Source: Leifsonia sp. Root112D2 (GTDB taxonomy: Bacteria; Actinomycetota; Actinomycetes; Actinomycetales; Microbacteriaceae). From it: a DNA stretch of 64,000 nucleotides. Location of the stretch: positions 2,411,480-2,475,479 of the forward strand of contig NZ_LMCU01000001.1 of the NCBI RefSeq assembly GCF_001424905.1, given 5' to 3'. The position numbers were made by a program, and so were the translations under genes. How positions within the stretch are numbered: the stretch's first letter is position 1; each line of letters starts with the position of its first letter. This document shows, in pieces, positions 57,371 through 64,000 of the stretch. Under the pieces are notes generated by a model, which did no database searches, was not told the origin of the DNA, and worked only from the letters and a program-made list of their open reading frames with translations.

Positions 57371-58225
57371 ATGCTCGCATCCACCGATCTGCTCGCGAAG
57401 GACCCGCTGAAGGCGGACTGCGCGAACTGTTTCGGCCTCTGCTGCGTGGCGCTGGCGTTCTCCCGCTCGTCGGACTTCGCCATCGACAAAGATGCCGGCG
57501 AGCCGTGCGTGAACCTGCAGGAGGACTTTCGCTGCGGCATCCATTCGCGGTTACGCGAGAGCGGTTTCAAGGGCTGCACGGTCTACGACTGTTTCGGAGC
57601 CGGCCAGAAGATCTCGCAGACGACGTTCGAAGGCCGCAACTGGCGGGAGGAGCCGGATTCTCGGGATCAGATGTTTGCCCTGTTGCCCGTGATGCGGCAA
57701 TTGCAGGAGCTGCTCTGGTACCTGCGTGAGGCGATGCGGATGCCCGAAGCGAGCGCGCTCCAAGGCGAGCTCGAGCGGGCGTACACCGAGACCGAGCGGT
57801 TGACTCTCGGAAGCGCGGAAGATCTTCTGGCTCTCGATGTGGATGCGCAACGGGATGCCGTGAACGTGCTGCTGACCGCGGCGAGCGAACGTGCAAGGGC
57901 CGACGCGCGCCCGGCGGATGTCGCCGCGCTTCCGCGAAAGGTGCGCCGTGGCGCGGACCTCATGGGGGCGGCACTCGCGGGCCAGGACCTGCGCGGAGCG
58001 AATCTGCGTGGCGCCTATCTCATCGCCGCCGATCTGCGCGGGGCGAACCTCGGCGCCGTCGACCTGATCGGTGCGGATATGCGTGATGCGGATGTGCGCG
58101 GTGCCGACCTCTCTGCGGCCCTTTTCCTCACACAAACACAGGTCAATGCAGCCAATGGAGACGCGGCCACCCGGCTGCCGACCGGACTCGAGCGCCCGGG
58201 GCACTGGATTAGGGAGGACGACTGA
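57371..58225 (+). CDS. Cys-cluster plus pentapeptide-repeat protein
   Basis: A 284-residue protein with two parts. The N-terminal ~110 residues carry a cysteine pattern CxxCxxxCC (ADCANCFGLCC, about 16-25), further Cys at about 47, 55, 69 and 74, and an NLQEDFRCGIH block, resembling YkgJ-like metal-chelating domains. A helical middle follows, and then about 10 pentapeptide repeats (A-D/N-L-R/x-G, e.g. DLRGANLRGAYL, ADLRGANLGAVDL) form a right-handed beta-helix. Pentapeptide helices often mimic DNA or mediate binding. The function of the combination is unknown. The next gene starts directly after the stop. Confidence 0.82.
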   Translation: MLASTDLLAKDPLKADCANCFGLCCVALAFSRSSDFAIDKDAGEPCVNLQEDFRCGIHSRLRESGFKGCTVYDCFGAGQKISQTTFEGRNWREEPDSRDQMFALLPVMRQLQELLWYLREAMRMPEASALQGELERAYTETERLTLGSAEDLLALDVDAQRDAVNVLLTAASERARADARPADVAALPRKVRRGADLMGAALAGQDLRGANLRGAYLIAADLRGANLGAVDLIGADMRDADVRGADLSAALFLTQTQVNAANGDAATRLPTGLERPGHWIREDD

Positions 58226-58681
58226 ATGACCACGCGAGAACCGTTCACGCCGTTTCGGCCTGAACCCCGGGACGGTTTCCCCGGGCACCCGATGCCTTCC
58301 TCCGTGCCAGCGGGATTGCGCCTCGAGCTCAGCCGCGCGCGGATTGTCGAGGACAAGGAAGAGGAGTTCGACGAGTGGATGGCGGTGCTCAACGACCGCT
58401 ATCCGGAACACGAGGCGGCACTCTCGAACGAACGCCAGGTGTTCGAAGCAACGTTCAAGCACCGCGAAGCCGACGGGAGGTTGTGGATGTATCACCTGAG
58501 CCTGATGGGCGCCGATGGCGGCGGTCTCGACGAGTCCCTGCCGTTGGACGCCGCGCATGCCGCATACAGTCGTCGGGTCAAAGAGCCGGGCTGGGAAGAA
58601 CTGACGCCAGCGTTCATGCTGACACCTCAGCACATCGGCGAGATCATGGCGCACTGGGGTCGAACCGGATCAATCGGCTGA
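58226..58681 (+). CDS. DUF6176 family protein
   Basis: A 151-residue soluble protein. A disordered N-terminus (about 30 residues) precedes the compact domain RLELSRARIVEDKEEEFDEWMAVLNDRY, which has a dimeric alpha-beta barrel look, typical of DUF6176. ATG is immediately adjacent to the stop of the pentapeptide-repeat gene, so they are co-translated. Function unknown. Confidence 0.75.
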   Translation: MTTREPFTPFRPEPRDGFPGHPMPSSVPAGLRLELSRARIVEDKEEEFDEWMAVLNDRYPEHEAALSNERQVFEATFKHREADGRLWMYHLSLMGADGGGLDESLPLDAAHAAYSRRVKEPGWEELTPAFMLTPQHIGEIMAHWGRTGSIG

Positions 58682-58715
58682 GAACCGCTGCGCCATGCAC
58701 CGTGCATCCTGGCTC

Positions 58716-59951
58716 TCAGAACGGTGGCGGGTCGGTGGTGCGGGTGGCGCCGGTGGGGGTTGTCCACCTCAGTCGCCCGTTGCTGTCTCTGTCGAGGTTC
58801 CACCTCGTCTTGTGTTTGAGCCGGTGGTGGTGGCGGCAGAGGTGGGCGAGGTTGTTCGCTTCGGTGGTGCCGCCGTGTTGCCACGCGGTGGTGTGGTCGA
58901 TGTCGCAGTTCTCGGGGCGGCGGTTGCAGCCGGGGAACACGCATCCGCCGTCACGGGCGGCCAGCCAGCGGCGCATGTCGGCCGGGACCCGGTAGCTGGT
59001 GCGATCCACATCCAGGATTGCGCTGGTCACCGGATGCGTGAGAATACGGTGAAAGGAGGGCGCCTTCGCGGCCATGCGGCGGGCCGTGTCTGCATCGATC
59101 GGGCCATAACCGTCGAGGAATCCGGGTTCGTCGCTCTCGCCCATCGCCGTCAGTACGGGAACGGTGATACTCACGGTGGCGCCGACTTCGGAGGCTGTGC
59201 CGTCACCGGTGAGGATCTGCCCGGCAACATCGGCCCGCAACTGGGCCAAGGTGCGTTGCTCATCGGGCTGGGCGAACAGGTGCCGGGCATTCGCGTCGAT
59301 GCCGGCGAAGGCCCGGTGGGCGACGTCGGCCGGCAGAAGCGCACTCAGCCAGGCCATCCCGTCTGGTGCTGCCTCCAGGTAGATGCGGCGGTCGGCCATT
59401 GCCCGGCGGTGCCGGTCAGTCAACGACTCATCATGCAGTTTCTCGCGCAGAGCACGTGCCCGCAGGCGCAGTTTGGCGGCGGTGAGCGTTTCAGCCAGCG
59501 GGGTCAGCGTGTCATCGAAAACAGTAAGAACCTCGGCATCCTCAGGCAACAGGGCGGCCTGTTCGGCGATGATGCGAGCATTCTGATACGAGATTTCACC
59601 GGCACGGAACAGCGCCCACAACCTCGGCAGCCGGGTGCGCATCGTCTCGGCCTCAGCCGCCTGCGCAGCCACGACAGACTCGGCGAGCCCCAACCCGGTG
59701 GCGAGTTCGGCGATAGCGGCCCGGCGGGCGAACTCGACCGCCTCACGACCGGTGCCGCATCCGGAACCAAGAAACACGTGCGGAAACGCGACCGCCTCAG
59801 CCACCGTGTCACCGATAGCCGCCAATTGCTCCGCCATCGCTAGGGCAGCACCACGAGCTGCCACTTCGGCGCGCGCGATGCCGAACCCGACCCGATCTTC
59901 GGGCTTGGAATCATCGAACAGCGACGGCGCCTCTTCCATGAACCAAGTCAA
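58716..59951 (-). CDS. DUF222 domain protein with C-terminal HNH nuclease domain (13E12 family)
   Basis: A 411-residue protein. The N-terminal DUF222 helical domain (about 20-290) is followed by a HNH domain: RDGGCVFPGCNRRPENCDIDHTTAWQHGG and LCRHHHRLKH. The Cys pairs and HH-type residues for zinc and catalysis are intact. Actinobacterial genomes carry many copies of this family; they are thought to be of mobile or selfish origin, but their activity is unproved. Minus strand, isolated. Confidence 0.9.
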   Translation of the reverse strand: MTWFMEEAPSLFDDSKPEDRVGFGIARAEVAARGAALAMAEQLAAIGDTVAEAVAFPHVFLGSGCGTGREAVEFARRAAIAELATGLGLAESVVAAQAAEAETMRTRLPRLWALFRAGEISYQNARIIAEQAALLPEDAEVLTVFDDTLTPLAETLTAAKLRLRARALREKLHDESLTDRHRRAMADRRIYLEAAPDGMAWLSALLPADVAHRAFAGIDANARHLFAQPDEQRTLAQLRADVAGQILTGDGTASEVGATVSITVPVLTAMGESDEPGFLDGYGPIDADTARRMAAKAPSFHRILTHPVTSAILDVDRTSYRVPADMRRWLAARDGGCVFPGCNRRPENCDIDHTTAWQHGGTTEANNLAHLCRHHHRLKHKTRWNLDRDSNGRLRWTTPTGATRTTDPPPF

Positions 59952-60025
59952 TACCCGACCACCGACATTCGAATGGACCCCGGCGAGAAAGCGACGAGGT
60001 CCATTCGGTAGTGATTCAGTAGCGC

Positions 60026-60151
60026 TTAGCGGCTCTTGCGCGGCTTGATGAATTCCGTTTCGGTCTTCTCCCGCTTCTGCGCCCGCTTGTCTTTCAACGA
60101 CAGCTGCGCGGCCTTCTTCGTCTTTTCTCCACGAGGCGATTTACCAGCCAT
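60026..60151 (-). CDS. 41-residue basic protein
   Basis: Small Lys/Arg-rich protein beginning MAGKSPRGEKTKKAAQLSLK and ending FIKPRKSR. GCGGAG lies about 9 nt before the ATG. It is too basic for a membrane role; nucleic-acid or ribosome binding is plausible. Short proteins like this are found in several Microbacteriaceae genomes to my recollection, but I know no function. Confidence 0.55.
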   Translation of the reverse strand: MAGKSPRGEKTKKAAQLSLKDKRAQKREKTETEFIKPRKSR

Positions 60152-60265
60152 TTTCACTCCGCTTCCCTTTGTCAGATGGCGTGCTTCCGATGACCATAGC
60201 CCACTTCGCAGGGGAAAGCATCTTTCCTCTGATCAGCAAAAAAAGTTGCGACTCTCACGAGCGAA

Positions 60266-61513
60266 TCAGTTCGAGAACCATTCCAATGCGGCGACGGACA
60301 GTGCAGCGATGCCGGTGTCGAGCGTCGGCCGGATGACCGGCGCGAAATGCGGAGAGTGGTTCGAGGGAATGTCGCTGTCAACACGGTCGGCCGCGACGGC
60401 AGCAGCATATTGCTGGGCGTCCACGCCACCGAGGATCCAGTACACGAGTGGCGCGCCAGCAGCCGTTGAGAGCTCTCCGACGTCTTCGCTGCCGGTGACC
60501 GCCCCCGGGTCCAAGACGCGCTGCTCGCCGAACGCGGTGCGGAACGCGCCCACGGTGCGCTCCGTGGCATCCGGATCGTTGACGAGCACCGGGAACGTCT
60601 CCTCGGTGACGATCTCGGGCTCCCGCTCCGCCCCGGATGCCGCCGCCTCGGCGTACACAATTCGGCGCATCGCTCCGAGTACCCGCTCGCGCACCGGCAC
60701 GGTAGCCGTGCGGATGGTGACACCCAGGGTCGCCTCCTCGGGAATGATGTTGTTTTTCGTTCCGGCATGCAACTGGCCGACGGTCACGACAGCCATGTCA
60801 CTGCCGGCGATGTCGCGGGAGACCACGGTCTGCAGCCGCATAACGGTCGCCGCTGCCATCACAATCGGGTCGATCGTTGTCTCGGGTCGCGACCCGTGCC
60901 CTCCTCGACCGAACATGCGTATGCGCAGGGAATCGGCCCCGGCGAAAGCTGAACCGGGATGCGCGCCGACCAGGCCCGCCGGTGCGGGACCAACGTGCTG
61001 GCCCAGCACAATATCGGGGGTGGGCACGCGCTCGTACAGCCGGTCGTTGATCATCTCCAGCGCGCCCCCGCCATACTCCTCGGCCGGCTGAAAGAGAACG
61101 ACGAGAGTGCCCGACCACTCCGCTTTGTGATCGAGAAGCAACTCGGCCGCGCCGAGCAGACAGGTGACGTGCACGTCATGTCCGCAGGCGTGCATCACGG
61201 CAACATCGTGGCCATCCGGATCCGTCGTGCGAGCCGTGCTCGCATAGTCGAGGCCGGTCTCCTCATGCACGGGAAGCGCATCCATGTCCGCACGCACAAG
61301 CACGGTGGGCCCCTCGCCGTTTCGTGCGACACCGACGACGCCGGTCTGGCCGATACCCGCGGTCACCTCGAAGCCCAGTTCCCCAAGACGTGCCTCGACG
61401 ATCCCGGCGGTGCGGTGTTCGGCGAACGACAGCTCCGGATGCGAGTGAAGATCCTTGTAGGTCTCGACGAGCCGATCGGCGATCGTTTCCGCATCGTGCA
61501 GCACTGCATTCAT
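60266..61513 (-). CDS. M20-family amidohydrolase (hippurate/N-acyl-amino-acid hydrolase type)
   Basis: A 415-residue metallo-amidohydrolase. The zinc site is formed by HACGHDVH (about 108-115), DMDALP, the catalytic Glu in FQPAEEYGGG, and the C-terminal NHSPHFAP segment. The central dimerisation domain is present. This is the aminoacylase-1-like M20D group that deacylates N-acyl amino acids or small amides; the substrate is unknown. A GGGGAA RBS precedes ATG 61513. Confidence 0.92.
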   Translation of the reverse strand: MNAVLHDAETIADRLVETYKDLHSHPELSFAEHRTAGIVEARLGELGFEVTAGIGQTGVVGVARNGEGPTVLVRADMDALPVHEETGLDYASTARTTDPDGHDVAVMHACGHDVHVTCLLGAAELLLDHKAEWSGTLVVLFQPAEEYGGGALEMINDRLYERVPTPDIVLGQHVGPAPAGLVGAHPGSAFAGADSLRIRMFGRGGHGSRPETTIDPIVMAAATVMRLQTVVSRDIAGSDMAVVTVGQLHAGTKNNIIPEEATLGVTIRTATVPVRERVLGAMRRIVYAEAAASGAEREPEIVTEETFPVLVNDPDATERTVGAFRTAFGEQRVLDPGAVTGSEDVGELSTAAGAPLVYWILGGVDAQQYAAAVAADRVDSDIPSNHSPHFAPVIRPTLDTGIAALSVAALEWFSN

Positions 61514-61598
61514 GAAGCGTTCCCCTGTTCTGATGAACTCTGCTCGCTGTCGCTCTTTACTCTAGGACGGAGCGACGGAGCGCGATACTGTCAAAGTC

Positions 61599-61658
61599 AT
61601 GGCCGACGGCGGCGTGGCAACCGAGGCATCTGCGCGAGAATTACCGCCACGTTCTTGA
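61599..61658 (+). CDS. possible 19-codon leaderless ORF
   Basis: TACTGT (61586-61591) followed 7 nt later by ATG opens a 19-codon frame (MADGGVATEASARELPPRS) in the intergenic gap between the M20 amidohydrolase and GNAT genes. The spacing copies the leaderless pattern of longer genes here. There is no other support, and no downstream gene on this strand. Confidence 0.25.
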   Translation: MADGGVATEASARELPPRS

Positions 61659-61673
61659 GTTGACCGACCCTCC

Positions 61674-62177
61674 CTAACGCACGAGGCGCACCTCGGCGAG
61701 GTCGTTGAGCTCTGCATCGACCCGGCGAATGCCGCTGAGGGCGAATCCGTTGCGGCGGTAAAACGCGTGGGCGCGGGGGTTGTTCTCGGCGACCCAGAGT
61801 TGGGCCGGGCGATCGTCGAGCACAGCGTCGAGGAGCGCCTGGCCCGCGCCGGTACCGTGATGAGCGGTGAGCACATAGATCATGTACAGCTCCGTTTTAC
61901 GCAGCGCGTCGTCGCCGACCGACGGCCCGGAGAACGCGACCCCGATGACCCGGTCTTCGAGCTCAGCAACGCGCAAACATCTTCCGGGTGCAGGATTCTC
62001 CGCACTGCGCGTCCATTCGGTCCACTGCCGTCGGCGTTGCTCGAGCGCTTCGGCGCCGTAGAACCTTTCCGGCAGCAGATGTCCGTACGTATCGCGCCAA
62101 CCGTGCACGTGCACGGCGGCCAGGTCCTCAACGTCATCCGGTCGAGGTTCGCGGATCAGAGGAGCGGATGCCAGCAT
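61674..62177 (-). CDS. GNAT acetyltransferase
   Basis: 167-residue GNAT with the acetyl-CoA motif YMIYVLTAHHGTGAGQALLDAV at about 105-126 and AFYRRNGF near the C-terminus. It is unrelated at close range to the tandem GNATs near valS. TATTCT 7 nt upstream of ATG 62177 suggests a leaderless transcript independent of the upstream ABC transporter operon. Substrate unknown. Confidence 0.86.
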   Translation of the reverse strand: MLASAPLIREPRPDDVEDLAAVHVHGWRDTYGHLLPERFYGAEALEQRRRQWTEWTRSAENPAPGRCLRVAELEDRVIGVAFSGPSVGDDALRKTELYMIYVLTAHHGTGAGQALLDAVLDDRPAQLWVAENNPRAHAFYRRNGFALSGIRRVDAELNDLAEVRLVR

Positions 62178-62184
62178 GTCGTTC

Positions 62185-62190
62185 AGAATA
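62185..62190 (-). promoter_or_regulatory. -10 box of the GNAT gene (leaderless)
   Basis: TATTCT on the minus strand, 7 nt before the ATG at 62177. Confidence 0.5.
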
Positions 62191-62216
62191 CGGTGCTCGC
62201 CACGTCTGACGTCAGC

Positions 62217-63851
62217 TCAGAACGCTCGGTGCAGGGCGGATGCGAGCAGTCGCTGCGTGTACGGATGCTGCGGCTCGGCAAACACCGCCTCCGCGGCCCC
62301 GGTCTCGACGATGCGGCCCTGGCTCATCACGGCGATCGTGTCGCTGACATGCCTGATCACGCCCAGGTCGTGGGAGACGAAGAGGTAGCTGACTCCAAGG
62401 CGCTCTTGCAACTCGTCGAGCAGGTCGAGGACCTGCGCCTGCACCGATACGTCGAGCGAGGAGACGGGCTCGTCGCAGACGAGCACCCGCGGGTGCGGCG
62501 CTATCGCGCGCGCGATCGAGACGCGCTGGCGCTGGCCGCCCGACAGGCCGCTCGTGCGACGGCGCAGGAGGTCGGGGCTGAGCCCGACCGAGTGCAACAG
62601 TTCGGCGATGCGGTCGCGCTCGCTGCTGCCGTGCTTACCGGGCCGCGCGCTGCGACCGCTGCTCAGCGCATCGGCGAGCAATGCACCGACCGTCCAACGA
62701 GGGTCGAAGGAGGCCAGTGGATCCTGGTAGATCGCGCCGATCAGGCCGCGCCGGGCTCGGCGCTGCGATTCGGGCAGCGGGCTCCACGGTTCGCCGAGGA
62801 GTCGCACCTCGCCGGCGTCGGGGGCGGTGAGGCCGAGGGCGATGCGGGCGATCGTGCTCTTGCCTGATCCGGATTCGCCGACGAGGCCGAGTGTCGTGCC
62901 CGGTGCGATGGTGAGAGTGACGTCGTCGACGGCCTGGAGGGTGCGGAATCGCTTGGAGATGGAGAGAAGTTGAAGGGCTGGCTCGTACGTGTCGTGCTTT
63001 TCGGTCGCTGAGCCCGCGAGCGAGGGAACCCCTCGAGTCGAAGACGCAGTCAGTCGTGTTCCGCGTGGATGCCGACCCGGCACCGCGCGCAGCAGCGCCT
63101 TCGTGTACTCGTGCTGAGGCGCGCCCAGCACCTCGGCGGTCTCTCCCGTCTCCACGATGCGACCGGCGCGCATGACAGCCACCCGATCCGCTACCCGCTG
63201 AACCACCGAGAGGTCGTGACTGATCAGCAGCACGGCCGTGCCGCGGGAGCGCAGCCCGTCGAGCAACCCCAGAATCTGCTCCTGCACGGTCACGTCCAGC
63301 GCGGTCGTCGGCTCGTCGGCAATGAGCAGCGGAGGATCGAGCGCCACGGCCGACGCGATGAGCGCCCGCTGGCGCAAGCCGCCAGAGAGCTCGCCCGCCC
63401 GCTGCCCGGCACGCAACTCGGGATCGGGCACGCCCGCGTCCGCCAGCAGCTGCAATACGCGCTCGCGGCGCTGACCGGCGGAAAGCGCGGTGTGCAGGCG
63501 CAGGGCGTCGTCGATCTCGCGACCGACGGTGCGCAGCGGGTCGAGCGAGCCGAGCGCATCCTGCAGCACGAAACCGATGCGGGCACCCCGGATGCGCCGC
63601 CACGCGCGCGCCGACTGCGAGACGAGCGACTCACCGCCCAGCGTGAGGGCGTCCGAGCGCAGCAGCGCATTCCTGCCGGTCAGTCCTATGAGCGTGCGCG
63701 CGGTCACGCTCTTCCCGGAGCCGGATTCGCCGACCAGCGCCAGGCACTCCCCGGCGCGAATCGAGAACGAGACGTTGTCGACAACGGGGGAAGCGTCACG
63801 AGAAAAACGCACCGACAGCTTCGAGACGGTGAGCAGGGCATCCGGTGTCAT
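62217..63851 (-). CDS. fused double ATPase of a dipeptide/nickel-type ABC transporter (DppD-DppF)
   Basis: A 544-residue protein with two oligopeptide-type ATPase domains. The first has GESGSGKS, LSGGLRQRALI and IADEPTTALD; the second GESGSGKST, LSGGQRQRVSI and VCDEPVSSLD. Both end in the PxHPYT-type tail (PQHEYTKALL and PQHPYTQRLL). The linker between them (about 265-290) contains a sequence similar to the interspersed repeat half (CGGTCGCTGAGC, 63002-63013). It energises import of peptides, nickel or similar solutes. ATG 63851 overlaps the permease stop by 4 nt. Confidence 0.92.
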   Translation of the reverse strand: MTPDALLTVSKLSVRFSRDASPVVDNVSFSIRAGECLALVGESGSGKSVTARTLIGLTGRNALLRSDALTLGGESLVSQSARAWRRIRGARIGFVLQDALGSLDPLRTVGREIDDALRLHTALSAGQRRERVLQLLADAGVPDPELRAGQRAGELSGGLRQRALIASAVALDPPLLIADEPTTALDVTVQEQILGLLDGLRSRGTAVLLISHDLSVVQRVADRVAVMRAGRIVETGETAEVLGAPQHEYTKALLRAVPGRHPRGTRLTASSTRGVPSLAGSATEKHDTYEPALQLLSISKRFRTLQAVDDVTLTIAPGTTLGLVGESGSGKSTIARIALGLTAPDAGEVRLLGEPWSPLPESQRRARRGLIGAIYQDPLASFDPRWTVGALLADALSSGRSARPGKHGSSERDRIAELLHSVGLSPDLLRRRTSGLSGGQRQRVSIARAIAPHPRVLVCDEPVSSLDVSVQAQVLDLLDELQERLGVSYLFVSHDLGVIRHVSDTIAVMSQGRIVETGAAEAVFAEPQHPYTQRLLASALHRAF

Positions 63852-64000
63852 GAGTTTCTCGTTCTGCTCTGCAGCGATCGGCCCAGCACGGTGGCCGTTG
63901 CCGCGCTGAGCACGATGACCAGCCCGGGAAAGAAGGTCATCCACCAGGCAGTGTCGATGTAGGTGCGGCCCGCCGAGAGCATGGCGCCCCACTCCGCGGT
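63848..64000 (-). CDS. ABC transporter permease, C-terminal part (DppC/OppC family, partial)
   Basis: The last 50 residues of a permease, running off the right edge. EWGAMLSAGRTYIDTAWWMTFFPG is the well-conserved end of DppC-type permeases: the final cytoplasmic loop (EAA region tail), then the last helix with FFPGLVIVLS. The gene is first visible in the operon with the fused ATPase downstream. Its N-terminus and the rest of the transporter lie outside the window. Confidence 0.9.
   Translation of the reverse strand, partial: TAEWGAMLSAGRTYIDTAWWMTFFPGLVIVLSAATATVLGRSLQSRTRNS

Overview
The window is a contiguous piece of a high-GC actinobacterial chromosome. The gene set points to the family Microbacteriaceae: EttA, paired ClpP1/ClpP2, a mycothiol-type DsbA homologue, the actinobacterial RpiB with Glu in place of Cys, ZAS-type anti-sigma factor, DUF222/HNH protein, and the 1248-residue SCO7613-type membrane protein. 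Many genes look leaderless, and the word GGATGC/GCATCC is very common. This assignment is inference from gene content; there is no rRNA here to confirm it. Most of the window is ordinary core and accessory chromosome. I see no phage, IS element, CRISPR array or secondary-metabolite cluster.

Layout. 1-3.8 kb: a TPP riboswitch followed by the fused thiamine/HMP ECF transporter ykoEDC and a P-loop kinase gene. 3.9-5.7 kb: a small conserved protein, then (minus strand) a minimal metallopeptidase and a D,D-carboxypeptidase-like protein that has lost its catalytic serine and KTG box. 5.8-6.9 kb: a ~1.07 kb island between a 25-bp copy of the tRNA-His 3' end and tRNA-His itself, holding one orphan lipoprotein gene. 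7-14 kb: oligoribonuclease, patatin, a methyltransferase, a TMEM175-like channel, tRNA-Arg, an MFS exporter with divergent LysR regulator, and nadE. 14-25 kb: aldo-keto reductase, a second-type SSB, EttA with a thioesterase, a Rieske lipoprotein/DUF2231 pair divergent from an ECF sigma/anti-sigma pair, TesB, and an FAD dehydrogenase.

25-40 kb: truncated globin and MscS, an ABC exporter co-transcribed with a two-component system, pepN, a Rv2466c-like protein, rpiB, a Nei-type glycosylase, PaiB, Dps, and a second two-component system. 40-50 kb: the giant membrane protein, a two-helix micro-membrane protein and CsbD (likely envelope/stress functions), tRNA-Gly, tRNA-Pro, then the proteostasis block tig-clpP1-clpP2-clpX and an S66 peptidase. 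50-64 kb: M3 oligopeptidase divergent from an ArsR-like regulator with a 14-bp repeat array in its promoter, tandem GNAT genes downstream of valS, a Cys-cluster/pentapeptide-repeat protein with a DUF6176 protein, DUF222-HNH, an M20 amidohydrolase, a GNAT, and the end of a peptide/nickel-type ABC transporter operon running off the window.

No large undescribed system is evident. The strongest items for a second look are: the tRNA-His micro-island; the ArsR repeat operator overlapping a leaderless promoter; the recurring -10 box exactly 6-7 nt before start codons in at least 17 genes; an interspersed ~24-bp repeat that has entered the valS reading frame; and the conserved-looking but catalytically empty S11 protein in an operon with a zincin.
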